A DNA stretch of 64,000 nucleotides from positions 6,585,001 to 6,649,000 of the forward strand of contig CP141126.1 of NCBI GenBank assembly GCA_035236585.1. Reading direction: 5' to 3'. Below, piece after piece: positions 25,701 to 39,400 of the stretch (the first letter of the stretch is position 1; each line of letters begins with the position of its first letter). A program made the position numbers and the translations under genes. The notes under the pieces were generated by a model. The model was not told the origin of the DNA and ran no database searches. It worked only from the letters and a program-made list of their open reading frames with translations. Source of the stretch: Warburgia ugandensis (Eukaryota; Streptophyta; Magnoliopsida; Canellales; Canellaceae).

Positions 25701-26505
25701 CTTAATATCTCTTAGATCTGTCCAAATAAACCATATGTATCACTTCGTTTCAATATTATATTATTATTATTAAAATAGATCACCAAGATCTGTGAAGATC
25801 ATGGAAATTGAAAACTTATTTCCTAAATACAGAACGTTTCGTAAAATATTTTCTTTATTTTATCATTTCATAAGAAACTAGATGCTGTAAGCTTTCTATA
25901 GCTTCTTTCCGATATCAATTTGGTGTTCATATGACTCCGGAATTGGATTTGGAAGTTCACAGTCCATTCTTAGGCCCTAGATCTGATCTGGGCCCATCGG
26001 AATGGATGACCCAGATCATTTGGGCGGAAACGGGCTGGGCGGAAGGCTTTCGTCTTCACGCCCATCACCAGGACGCGAGACGGACGCGCCCGCTTGGGAC
26101 AGTTGTCTACTCGCGGTCGTCCCTCTTGGGACGACGTTGCACCCGGAGCGCGGAAGCGGAAACGCTTCCGCGTGCAGTATTTCCATGCGGCGTCTCGCAC
26201 GACATCCTGGGCCCCAGTCTGATCTGGAGATCAGACAACCAATGATGGCAAATCTGGCAATGATGGGCAAAGTTGAGCAATGATGGCAAATCCCCTTACA
26301 AAGGAAGGAGGGGTTGGATTAAGGGTCTTCTCTTCTTTTTCACTCTTTCTCCTTGAGGAGAGAGGGGGAAGGACTCTCTCTCCACCTCTCTCTTGTTCTC
26401 CTCTCTTTCCCATCTCTTTTCCTCTTCTTTTCCTCCCCTTCTTCTTACCTTCTTGTTGTTTTTCGTTTTTCTTTGGATGGAGGAGGGGTGGGAGGATTGT
26501 TCCTC

Positions 26506-26552
<47 letters not shown>

Positions 26553-26706
26553 CCATCAACCCCCCCTCTACGTTCCCTTCTCCTCCAGGCGTCGTCTACC
26601 TCTGCCCAAACCAGCATCGCATCGCATCACATCGCACTGCACCTTCCCTGTTCCCTGCACAAATCACTTCGCACGCCTTTTTCTTTCTTCTGCCTCTCCT
26701 CCAAGC

Positions 26707-26748
<42 letters not shown>

Positions 26749-29700
26749 CCTTTGCTCTTCTCCCTCATTTTTTTTTTCGTTCTCTCTACCTGCAAGAAAC
26801 CCAATTCGGGTTCAGGGTTTGGGTTTTCCCCAAAAGCTTATTTTTTCCCCATCACTCGTTTTCCTCTCCCTCTCATTTTCTCCCCATCTACCCAGGCCGA
26901 CAGGCCAGACCAGGCGTCGACTCTCTTTTTTCTCTCTCGTTCCTCTGCTTCGCTTAGGCCAGCCCAGGTGTAATCGTAGTCGGGCATTTTTCTCTTCACC
27001 GAACACTCCAGAGAAGAAAACCCAACTCGGGTTTTCTCTCCATCTTCTCATCTTCCATTTCCCTCTTCTCTCTCGTTCATCTACCCTAGCATCATCGGGT
27101 TCTGGTTCAGACACCGGAAAACGGCGTCTCTACATTGCCAAACGTCCTAGGGAAGAAAACCTAAGTCGGGTTTCCACTCCCGCGTCCCATCTCTTCTCTT
27201 TCCTCCCTCCTTTCCTCCTTTCTTCTTCCCCCTCCTATGGTTTTCCATCATCACCGTTTTCTTAGTTTTCGAGTAAAACTAGGTCCCTGATAAAATTACA
27301 TTTTTGCCCCTAGAAGATCTCAAAAATTCCATCTCTGTCCTTTCCATTTAATACCATCAATGTCCTCAGTTTAATACCGTCTGGGTCCCTAGTTTATTTA
27401 CTTCTGTGTCCCTGGGCTATTCTGGTTTTACATTATCATCATTTTGACTATCCAGGGACGGGCTTATCCAGGATGGGTTTTAGTTGCATTTTCTGTTTTT
27501 TCTTTTGAAATAAATAATCCTGTACATTTCAGCAGTTAAATAAATATGAAATTTTCTTTTATTGTTAGTTTATTTCTGTTATTTTTATTTTTATTAATTG
27601 AAATTTGTGTAAACTCCACATTTAAGTTAAGTCCCTGTGGAAATCGACCCGTATTTGCATAACTATACTACAACAGCTGTGCATTTGCGGAAAACACCCA
27701 ACAAGTTTTTGGTGCCGTTGCCGAAGACCCGCATGGTGTTTTCATAATTTTTAATTAAAAATTCAATAAAATTCAAAATTTTAGGAGTTGCATTGTTTTA
27801 ACATTTTAGGCATTTTAAGTGCATTTTAAAAAATTTTGTTAGTGCATAAATTTAATTTCTCCTCATTGTTGGTACTTACTGATAATTTCTTATTTTGCAG
27901 GAAAATTGAAAAAGAAAGGAGAAATTCAAGGAGTTTAATTAGGATAAATGCGATTTATTTTGAGTGAATTGTAGTGAGGATTTCATGTAATTATTTTATT
28001 TTTACAATTTATTTAAAATGTTGTAATAATACAGGTCAAGGGTGGGCCATCGTAACTTGGAAGCGGAGGTGGAATGTAAATGGCCCTACCCTTGTACGAG
28101 AAGACATTTTTCAGGACCCCACTGTGAGAAAGTCCTAAACTCCTTTAAAGTTCTAGTTTAGGTGGTGCATTATTAGATTAAAATTGCATTGGGTGTTAGT
28201 ACAAAAGCATGTAGATCACATTTGATACATGTTGCATTTTTTTAGGGTTTGCATTAGTTTGTTAAATTTTTCTTGCATTTTTAGGGCATGTTTAATTGCT
28301 TTAAGGTGATTATATGTTAACCGAATTGCCATGGAATGAAAAAATGAATTAGTAAGGCACTTGACCCCACAAGATCAAGGGTGCATTTCATCACCACCTC
28401 TTAGCCCACTTAGGATAATTACCACAAGCACTTATCCTAACCCTCCAATTTAATTTAAAATCAATTAGAAGAGACCTATAGGGCCCACCACATGCTCATA
28501 GGACCCTCTTGGAAGGAGGCGACCTATCAGCACCCCAGTGGCCCTCATTTAACCGACTACACTGGTTTGTAAATGACTAACTCTGCTAGCACATTCGATG
28601 ACTTAGGCTACCTATGGCTAGTTAAGGAGGGTGTGAAGTGGTTAGTTATGTAGGATCTAACTAGTAAGCAGTGGGGCAAGTCTGAAAGAGAGGAGGGGTG
28701 TTAGATTAAACTAATCTAAAAGCTTCTCCCTCACATAATTTCAAGACAAACAAATTTTCTACTTGCTTGCCTTAGGGGTGTTTGAATTTTTTGTGCTCTG
28801 TTATTAGTATTTAAGTTGCATTAGTTAATAAAAAAAGAAAAAGAAAAAAAAGAGAGACATGGTTAGTTTCATTCAAAATCTGCACACTGACCAAAATAAT
28901 AATTGGTAGCTTAGCATTAATAGAGAAGATTATAATCCTCTCTTTGATGTTAATGATCTTCCACCGCTATTCAATGATAATATACATCAATGGAGGAATC
29001 ATTCTCAATCACATGGAAATAGGAGAAGGAATTATAACATGCAGTGGGACCAAAATAGATCATAGGAGGATAATGGGCACAATGAAATTTCTCCTAGAAG
29101 AACATTAAAAGACCATTTACAGTCTAATTATACCAGCATATCTTTATGTATAAACTTATCTCCAAATGGTGGTATAATTAAAATAAAGGTTGGAGTAATT
29201 CAATTACTTCCAAAATTTTATGGGTTGGATAGTGAGAGTCTTTACATGCATTTACAAGAATTTGATGAAGTGTGCATGTTCCAACATACACAAAACATTG
29301 AATTAGATATTGTAAGACTCAAACTATTTCCTTTGTCTTTAAAGGAAAAAGCTAAGATGTGGTTTCATTCACTGTCAGTAGATTCCATACGAACATGGTA
29401 AGAAATGACTAGGAAGTTCTTAAATAAGTTCTTTCCTATACATAAGACTAATGCTCTCCATCGAAACATAATAAATTTTACTCAAAAGGATAAAGAAACT
29501 TTCTATCAATGTGGGGAAAGATTCAAGGAATTGTTGTTAACTTGTCCCCATCATGGATACGAACTTTGGCGTATTATTAGCTTCTTTTATTAAGGACTCC
29601 ATTCTGATATGCGTCAGTTTGTTGAAATAATGTGTAATGGCAATTTCTTAAATAAACAACCAAAAGAAGCAGAAGAGTATTTGGAATGGCTGGCAGAGAG

Positions 29701-32700
29701 TGCACAAACTTGGGCTCATTTAGAAAACATAGGTTACTCAAGTGAGCCTAAGTTCACCACCACATTCGTTAAGGGAGACATTTATGCTATGACTGAAAAA
29801 GATGATATGAAAATAGCATCCTTAGCTAGAACAGAGGCCATGGAAATGGGAAGTTTTTCCTCTAAGAAAGTCAAACAAGTGTGTAATATTTGTGAAAGTA
29901 ATACACACCCAACTCATAAATGTTCTATCGCTCTTGCATTTCAAGATGCGCTTTATGAACTGACCCATTCTTATAAGAAACAATTTTCCCCATCTTCAGA
30001 GACATATAGTCCTAATTTGAGTAATCATCGAAATGAACATGTCTCACACAAGGCCCAATACCAACCCTATCACCAAAAACAAGGACCTCTTGCTCTTGGG
30101 CCTTACCTACCTCCACATAAGAGGAATGTCGAGGATAATTTCCATCAACACATGCAAAACCAAGAGAAGAAAATTGCTCAAATTCAAGGCCAACTAAAAG
30201 AGAACACAGACTTCATGATTGAATTGAAGGATATGATGTCCCAAATGATGCAAACTACCGATCAAGGTCAATGTCTTATTCCATCTAATGAAAACCTTGA
30301 TGATATTGATGTGGCAGGAGAGATTAATTCTTCACTTACAAGCATGGAACAAACAAAGGCAATTACCATTATTCCTAGTGGTAACAAAATTGAGAAATTT
30401 GGTCCTAAAATGGTTGAAATAGTGCTCAAACCTATTAGAAAAAGAGACAAATTTGTTACACTCACTGAGGAATATGACATCCTTGCTCCATTTTCAAAAA
30501 GGCTGCATCAAACTTTCACAATTGTCTCTAATTATGAGAAGCAGACTGAAGATAAATTTATCTTGTCTTATGATAAAATGAAAATTTTTAAATCGCAAGA
30601 TAAATTTATTCATCATTCTTTTTCAGAGGCTTGTCCAACTCATTTCGTATGGGATCCAGAGAAGTTTCGAACTCAATAATATGTTTCCTCTGAAGATTTT
30701 CTTCTGAAAATAAAGAATGTAACTTTGTTTTTACTTTTTACTTTTACTTTTTGATTTTTTTCTATATCCCTCAATTTTTTTATTATTTCTCAATGCATTA
30801 TCATCATCATCCTACTTTTTAAACATTGAGGACAATGTTTCTTTCATGTTTGGGGGTGTAGAATTCTACTAAATTCTAATTTGTTTTTTAGGTTTTTAGG
30901 TGATTTTCTTGATTTTTCCAAAAAAAAAATAATTCAAATTTCAGTTCAATTCCTACACCATTATAACTTTGGCTTATTAATGGACCTCAACATGACTAAT
31001 TCATCATTTTACACATTTTCTAATACATTCCAGTAAAGCTAGGTCTCAGATCACATATGAACACGCAGTTGCATATAAATAATCTAAATTGATGAGTAGC
31101 AATGACTGAGAAATCCTGAAGAAATTTAGTGGAGACCTATAACCTAAGTGAGCTTTAGAGCCATTCATTCTTTCTGAGAGGTTATAAATATTTCTAATTT
31201 TCTTCAACGTACATAAAAAAACTTGATCCCATCATCTTTTAAATTTGGCTAATTACCTGAATTGTTAGAGTATTAACTTTGAAATTCTAGAAGTTCATTG
31301 AATCTAATAGATTATAAAAACCCTAGAAAATGATTTAGGCCATCTTTGTTAACCTAGAGACATAAAGCCTACCCAAATATATTTTTACCACTAGTCAGCC
31401 AATGTGAGCCTTTTATATAAGCCTTTTCTTTTTTTCACCCAACTAACCTTAACCCATATTACCCACTATAATATATCCATTACCTATTTCTTCAAAAGAT
31501 AAGTTAGAGATGAATGAAAATATACTTTTTAGTTGCAATCAAAGTAGGAAAGTGAATATTGAGAAAAGAAATTTTCTTCAAAAGAGATTCAAGTGAAAAA
31601 AAAATAAAAGAAAATTTTGGAGAATGCAAAGAAAAGTGGAAAAAGAAATATTCACTTTAGTACAAGCAATGTAAAGAAAGAATTGTCAACTTTAGATGAC
31701 CTCTACTTTTTATTGAAGAAACTTTGAATATCCTTTTACCTCTTCTTTTGTACCCCGTCCTAAGCTTTTATGTTGTCCTAGTTAAAGACTTAATGATTTT
31801 AGGGTGAATATAGTCTTGATGAGGATATGAAAATATAGGATTTAGAGAATAATACTTCTAAAAGTTCAAAGGTAATGGCATCTTTTTAAAGGAATCAAAA
31901 CTACATTCCATAGTATCTCCTGTTCCTTTATGAGTATATGTGAGATAAAATTTGCTTTTATTGACTCTGCTCACATATATAAGAGATATATGATTTGAAC
32001 CTTTATCTGAGAGACTTTATTTCTGAGTGTATGTCATTAGTGAGGATTGAGGTCAAAACATGTTTCAAATGGAATTGAAAGTTGTTGTCTATTCAAAGAT
32101 AAAGATTATTTTATACATATACTGTATCCACCCACACACTCTGAGAACTAAGCTAAATTGGAATATTTATAGCATATGGGTGGAGTTTTGAATTTTTCAT
32201 TCACATGCTAAAGTGATAGATTTATTTGAAAAAAAGAAGAAGAAGAAGTGGGAATTGACTTGAAAATGATATTTTTAGAATTTTGTGGTTATATTCATTG
32301 CAAGCCCTCACGAGGCCTAACTCGTCCATTAAGGGTAACCTAAGGGTTTAAGGGTTTTTTCTATACGCTAAATGCAATTGTGAGTGGCTACGAAAATGAC
32401 AACCATTTTGTCCTCAATAATTTTTCGCATGTTTTGCTAGGGACTAGCAAAATGCTTGTTGCGGGTGTGTTGAGTCCTTAATTTTGTCAAAAATAACATT
32501 AGATTACTATTTTATTAAATAATTTAATAAGGTAATTTTGTGATTTTAAATCAATTTTAACTATAATCAATCATCCAACCGTTAATTTGAAAAGTTAATG
32601 ATCGGATGATCATTATAGCTAATTATCCACATAAGATAATTCTAATCTTGTATTTTGTTGCGGCAAATAAGTCAAAGTATGTTGGACAGTTCAAATCAAC

Positions 32701-33055
32701 TTATTTTGATGGGTCTCACGTCACAAATCTGGCCAAATCTAACCAATGATGGCAAATCTAACAAATTTGACCAAATCTGGGCAATGATGGCAAATCTGGC
32801 AATGATGGGCAAAGTTGACCAATGATGGCAAGTCCCCTTACAAAGGAAGGAGGGGTTGGATTAAGAGTCTTCTCTTCTTTTTCACTCTTTCTCCTCGAGG
32901 AGAAAGGGGGAAGGACTCTTCCTCTCCACCTCTCTCTTGTTCTCCTCTCTTTCTCATCTCTCTTCCTCTTCTTTTCCTCCCCTTCTTCTTCTTACCTTCT
33001 TGTTGTTTTTTGTTTTTCTTTGGACGGAGGAGGGGTGGGAGGATTGTTCCTCACC

Positions 33056-33093
<38 letters not shown>

Positions 33094-33395
33094 CCATCAA
33101 CCCCCCCCCCCCCTCAACGTTCCCTTCTCCTTCTCCTCCAGGCGTCATCTACCTCTGCCCAAACCAACATCGCATCGCACTGCACCGCACCTTCCCTGTT
33201 CCCTGCACAAATCACTTCGCACGTCCTTTTCTTTCTTCTGCCTCATCTATCTTGTCTCTTTCTCTTTCTCTCTCTCGGACTCTCACTCTCCCTGCTTCAC
33301 CGCTCTACTGGTGGATCAGCCTAGCATCTCCTCTGCTCTTCCCCTTCACGAACAGAGACAGAAGGATCGTTCCTCTCCGTCTCTTAGTCCGTTCC

Positions 33396-33474
<79 letters not shown>

Positions 33475-36400
33475 ACCTTCTCCACCTCTGCTCTTCTCCC
33501 TCGTTTTTTTTTTTTTCGTTCTCTCTACCCGCAGGAAACCCAATTCGGGTTCAAGGTTCGGGTTTTCCCCAAAAGCTTATTTTTTCCCCATCACTCGTTT
33601 TCCTCTCCCTCTCATTTTCTCCCCATCCACCCAGGTCGGCAGGACAGACCAGGCGTCAACTCTCTTTTTTCTCTCTCATTCCTCTGCTTCGCTTAGGCTA
33701 GCCCAGGCGTAATCGTAGTCGGGCGTTTTTCTCTTCACCAAACACTCTAGAAAAGAAAACCCAACTCGGGTTTTCTCTCCATCTTCTCATCTTCCATTTC
33801 CCTCCTCTCTCGTTCGTCTACCCTAGCATCATCGAGTTCTGGTTCAAATTCCAGAAAATGGCGTCTCTGCGTCGCCAGACATCCTAGGGAAGAAAACCCA
33901 AGTCGGGTTTCCACTCCCGCGTCCCATCTCATCTCTTTCCTCCCTCCTTTCCTTCTTCTTCTCCTTTCTTCTTCCCCCTCCTACGGTTTTCCATCATCAC
34001 CGTTTTCTTGGTTTTCGAGTAAAACCAGGTCCCTGATAAAATTATGTTTCTGCCCCTGGAAGATCTAAGAAATTCCACCTCTGTCCTTTCCGTTTAATAC
34101 CATCCATGTCCTCAGTTTAATACTGTCTGGGTCCCTAGTTTATTTACTTATGTGTCCCTGTGCTATTCTGATTTTACATTATCATCATTTTGACTATCCA
34201 AGGATTGTGCAATTCAGGGGCAGGCTTATCCAGGATGGGTTTTAGTTGCTTTTTCTGTTTTTTCTTTTGGAATAAAAAATCCTGTACGTTTTAGCAGTTA
34301 AATAAATCTATTTTTTTTTTATTGTTAGTTTATTTATGTTATTTGTATTTTTATTAATTGAAATTTGTGTAAACTCCACATTTAAGTTGAGTCCCTGTGG
34401 AATCAACCCGTATTTGCATAGCTATATTACAACAACCATGCACTTGCAGAAGACACCCAACAACCAGCTACTCCCATACTAGTACAAGGGCAATCTTCCC
34501 TTGTACCAAGTGAAGAAGTTGGAAAATCTCCATTAGCACCAGAAAAAGTTGACAAAATGATGGAGAGATTTCAAAAGATGACTACAATGTATAATGGCAA
34601 GGGTGAAGCTGAAAAGGCAGAGGAATGGATATATAAAGTAGAAAGGACTCTTTGTGCACTAGGTACTCCTTCAGAGTTGAAGGTGAAATTTGCCATCTAC
34701 TTATTCAAACAAGAAGCTGCATTTTGGTGGAGATTAGCTAGCAACACCTCAAATTTTGAAGATACTACATGGGAGGAATTTAAGGAAGTATTTAACCATA
34801 AATATTTCCCTTCTCATGTACAAGAAAGAAAGTTGATAGAGTTTTTGGACTTAAGGCAAGGGAATATATCGGTGGTGGACTATAATAACAAGTTCACACA
34901 ATTAAGGAGATTCGCGACTCATGTGTGTAACACAGAAACACACACCATGAATCGATTCATTAAAGGGCTGCACCCAGGGCTGAAAATAAAGGTGTTGGGT
35001 ACTAAACCCACTACCTTGGCAGAATGTGTGGAAATGGCTTCCAAGTTTGAAGAAGAATATAAAAAGAGTCAAACCACCAAGTTTAGTGGAGGAGGAAACA
35101 ATAACCCATCAAATCCTAAGTTTTTCACTCACAATTGTATACTAGATGCAAATTTGCAAGATATAAAGGGATGCGTAGATCCAGAATCAAATAATACTTT
35201 GGCATAGTTGTCTGCTACAAGTAGTGTACCTTCAATCACCTCATTGGATGATCCAGCTTGGCCGTCAGTGATGGCGTAGACCCTTCCTTGGTGTCAAGGG
35301 GCAATTTCTAGTTTTGCCTCCTTGACCGCCAATGGTTTGGTACAGTAAGTGGCGATATGTCCATACTTCCCACAATTATGGCACTTGATTGGAAACTATT
35401 GTGGTTGCTGTTGCATAGGTCAAGGGCAGATATTACCTTTGTGAAATTTTCTGCATCTTGGATATGGTTGTCTATTTTGCCTTGGTGCATTGTTCCTCTG
35501 ATTTCTTTGGGGCTTAAAATTGTTCCAAGGCCTTTTATTCTTCTGGAAGGGCTTTGGGTTATTGTTTCCTCCACTAAACTTACTAAACTTGGTGGTTTGA
35601 CTCTTTTTGTATTCTTCTTCAAACTTGGAAGTCATTTCCAATCATTCTGCCAAGGTAGTGGGTTTAGTACCCAACACCTTTATTTTCAGCCCTGAGTGCA
35701 GCCCTTCAATGAATCGATTCACGGTGTATGTTTCTGTGTTACACACATGAATCGCGAATCTCCTTAATTGTGTGAACTTGTTATCATAGTCCACCACTGA
35801 CATATTCCCTTGCCTTAGGTCCAAAAACTCTATCAACTTTCTTTCTTGTACATGAGAAGGGAAATATTGATGGTTAAATACTTCCTTAAATTCCTCCCAT
35901 GTAGTATCTTCAGAATTTGAGAAGGTGTTGCTAGCTAATCTCCACCAAAATGCAGCTTCTTGTTTGAATAAGTAGGTGGCAAATTTCACCTTCAACTCTG
36001 AAGGAGTACGTAGTGCACCAAAAGTCTTTTCTACTTCATATATCCATTCCTCTGCCTTTTCAGCTTCACCCTTGCCATTATATATTGTAGTCATCTTTTG
36101 AAATCTCTCCATCATTTTGTCAACTTTTTCTGGTGCTAATGGAGCTTTTCCAACTTCTTCACTTAGTACAAGGGAAGATTGCCCTTGTACTAGTGTGGGA
36201 GTAGCTAGTGTTGGTGTAGTATGTCTCACTTCAGGCTGAGTACTTGGTATTTCTACAGAAGCTGATAAACCTTGGGTTTGTTGTAGGTGAGGAAGGAGAT
36301 TCATCAACACCCTTGTCACCATTTTTTCCACATTGCTCATGGTTGCTCTCTCCATATTGTCCTCTAGAGTATTTTGAGCTGCCTGCCTTGTGACTCTCTA

Positions 36401-39400
36401 TGGTAGCATCTGCTCATAAACCAAAATTTCTATCAATTCTCTATACAACTACTTCTATCTTAATTTAAACATGGATTATAATCTCTCTTTTGGACATATT
36501 TGTACTGTACTGTGACTGGATGAAATGCTCTGATATCACTGTAACAGCCCGAGGGCCCCACACACACAATAATATTGTCCGCTTTGGAGACTGGGGCCCA
36601 TATCACCCAGCCCTCTCAAGGTTTTGTTCTTCCCCCATGAGAGAAAAGACCTCGTTGTAAGGGAAGTCCTCAGCACTATTATTAATAGCCTAGTACCCTT
36701 CCCCCTAGCGATGTGGGACTAACTCTCAGTCCCTCACCCCAGCCTAGAAGTAAACTGGTCTTTTTACATCATGTGGGGCCCACAAGGGACCCAAAAACAA
36801 ATCCTATTGGCCGCTCACGTGAAATCATGGGTCAAACCCATACCAGTTGGTCTTGGGGAAGAAAGTGGAGAATGGGAGAATCCAATGCTAATTTAATAAT
36901 AAAAAATTAACCATCATTATTACACATCATCATGAAAGAAAACCCAAAATGCCTATAAATACACCCCAAAAAATGCTCATAAAAATCCCACAATTTTCTT
37001 CATTTTTCCTGCAAATTTAGACCTAGATCCATCCCCAAAAACCCAAAACTCTCAAAAGATCTCTCTCTTTTCATTCTCTCTCTCTCTAGATTGGAACAAG
37101 AGACCTAAATTCAATTAAGCACTCTGTTCCAGATCCAATATCACAAATCTCACTGTCAAAAACTTCCTACCATACCTTAGCTACAAAACCTCCAAAGAAA
37201 TTTCGAGATCCAACGGTTCAAACAACGTGAATCGCAAGAAAGGTGGATCTTGGGTCATCTCTTTATCAAAAAGGGTATTCTTTTAAATTGGACCATATAA
37301 CCCACATTTTTCTCCAATCAGGTAGGTGGAACTACTTCCTGGACATGTTTATTGGCTAGAAGAGCTTAGTTCCTGGGTCAAGAGGATGAGGACACATTAA
37401 GTTTATTGTAAAGACAAACATCATTCGAAGACTACAAATATGGTAATTATAATCCTATGCGTCAGAGGCACAAAAAACAATGCAACTTTATCATTAGCAT
37501 CATCTAAACCTTATCCCAATTAGGGGTCAGCTACATGAATCTTGTTCCTCCATTCACATCTATCATGTGTCATTGTTTCATTAAGTCCAAGAGTTTTTGT
37601 ATCTTTTCTCCACTTCTAACCATTTCCTTCTAGGCCTTCCCCTTGCCCTTTTAGATCCTTCAACTTAGATCTACTCACTCATTCTAACTAGTGCCGTTTT
37701 TAGTCTCCATTGGACATGTCCAAACTATGTAAGTCTACCTTCTCTAATCTTGTTACCTATTGGTGCTACTCCATAGGCAGGAGCTTCGTGCACCAGGGCT
37801 GCCCTTTTCTCATAGTGATTATCGTTTCTCATATCCCACATTCGGGATTCACAAGAAGACTGCCATTTCATTGACTTGACTTTGTCATAAACTATTGGTA
37901 TCTTCAGCTTCTTTTTGATGGACTTCCTATTTCTTGTGTTTTCAGGCCTCATTTTTCCCTGCCGTTCATGTTGATTTGAGAGATTAACATGAGTTGTACT
38001 GAGAGAATTTAAAAAATAAAAATTCATTCTGACTTGTAATGACCACATACTCTATACCTGATTCAAAGATAAAGTCAGGTTTATCCACACATTTAAGGTC
38101 TTATTATTTGAGAATGCATTGATGGAATGACGTTGGAACACGAAGCGGTTTTATGTTCGAGATTTTAGCTATAGACAGACACAAGGGGAGATATGGCTGT
38201 ACAATACTAATAAGATGCCTATTTTATTGAGTTAGTTATTTGGTTAAACCAATGATTTGTTATTTGAGCAAATAAAGACTGCCATTTCATCCGAACATGT
38301 GTTTTGATAACTTTCCAGTGGATTTTCATGCATTCCGGGATCTTAGCTATAGCCAGAAGCAAAGGAAAGATGGTTTATAAGATACTAATAAGATACTATT
38401 TGATTTAGTTAGTTATTCACTTAAATAAGTGATTTAAAGATGGTTGTAAGATACTAATAAGATACCTATTTTATTTAGTTAGTTATTCAGTTAAATCGAT
38501 GATTTATTATTGGAGCAGATAAAAACTACCATTTCATCCTGACATGCGTCTTGGTAATTTTCCAATGGATTTTCCTGCTCACAACTTGAGATGGGTATCT
38601 TGATGCTTCTGCATTTAATTTCATTGTTTAGTTTAGCTGACTTGATGTTATCATTTGACTCATTGTTTGCTGCGATATGGTTGGCAGAAGAGATGGCCAA
38701 TACTTATAATATTTGTGCTGCGTTTCCTTTGCTCCTATAAGGATCAGATAAACATCTTGGCGTCTTATATTTTTGCAATGCTTCATTCTTCATCTGATTA
38801 AATTTCAGTATGTCGCACATTTCCTTCTTTGTATTCCGGATAGCATCAACATTGCAGCTGGAAACTTGTTTGGCATACCACTTCGTGGAACGCATTCTCA
38901 TGCCTTTGTTAGCTCATTCATGGTTGGTAATTATCACCAATAACCAGGCCTATGAGAGTACCATATTTCCAGGCACATATTTTGGGTGCTGAACTATCTT
39001 TGATCAATCTGTCAATAGTTTTTTACTTTACAATTGTATAACCTTGCGTCTGTGCTTATATTATGTCTCTGTCATTGTAGCATCATAGCTCCTCTCCTTT
39101 CAGATAGCCTTGTCCATTAAGGAAGTCCTTTCTATAACCACCTATTTGCAGTTAATGGCAGCTTTTATCTCGTATTTTTTCAATAAGCAAATAATCTTCA
39201 TTTATATCTGAGTTCTCCAGTTGATAAAGTATTTACCAGGTTTTATCCAGAATTTGATCAAGGTTTTAACTTTTTCACATGGGCATACACGTAATAAAAG
39301 ATGTGCTTCAAAATTGTTATAAATTATGGATGTGTCTTTGAAAGCTAAAACTGGATCAAACTATTGCCCGAGTTTGAACTAGTTTAAAACTAATGGAACT

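Larger units (their letters stand above)
26238..34462 (+). mobile_element. Gag-only Athila-like LTR element
   Basis: Plus-strand element: 5' LTR (26238-27703, left part missing), tRNA-Asp-type primer site (27706-27724, TTTTTGGTGCCGTTGCCGA), a long leader, gag (about 28860-30679), a 1.8-kb non-coding 3' region and 3' LTR (32468-34462). No pol was found between gag and 3' LTR. The 3' region shares the ACATTGAGGACAATGTTT / TGTTTGGGGGTG block with the full Athila-like element at 49985-62691, where it follows integrase. The arrangement resembles described gag-only non-autonomous elements (TR-GAG). Broken in a few places. Confidence 0.85.

Noticed and set aside
26280-27265. Long Ser/Leu/Pro-rich ORFs (up to 290 residues), also at 32815-33712
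   Set aside because: They overlap in two or three frames, consist of translated (CT)n runs and lie wholly within the paired LTRs of one element.
38858-38922. NAPRT exon 3 beginning at the CAG of 38855-38857
   Set aside because: The conserved residues N-I-A-A just upstream read in frame through this AG, and this border would not join exon 2 in phase. The acceptor at 38803-38808 fits better.
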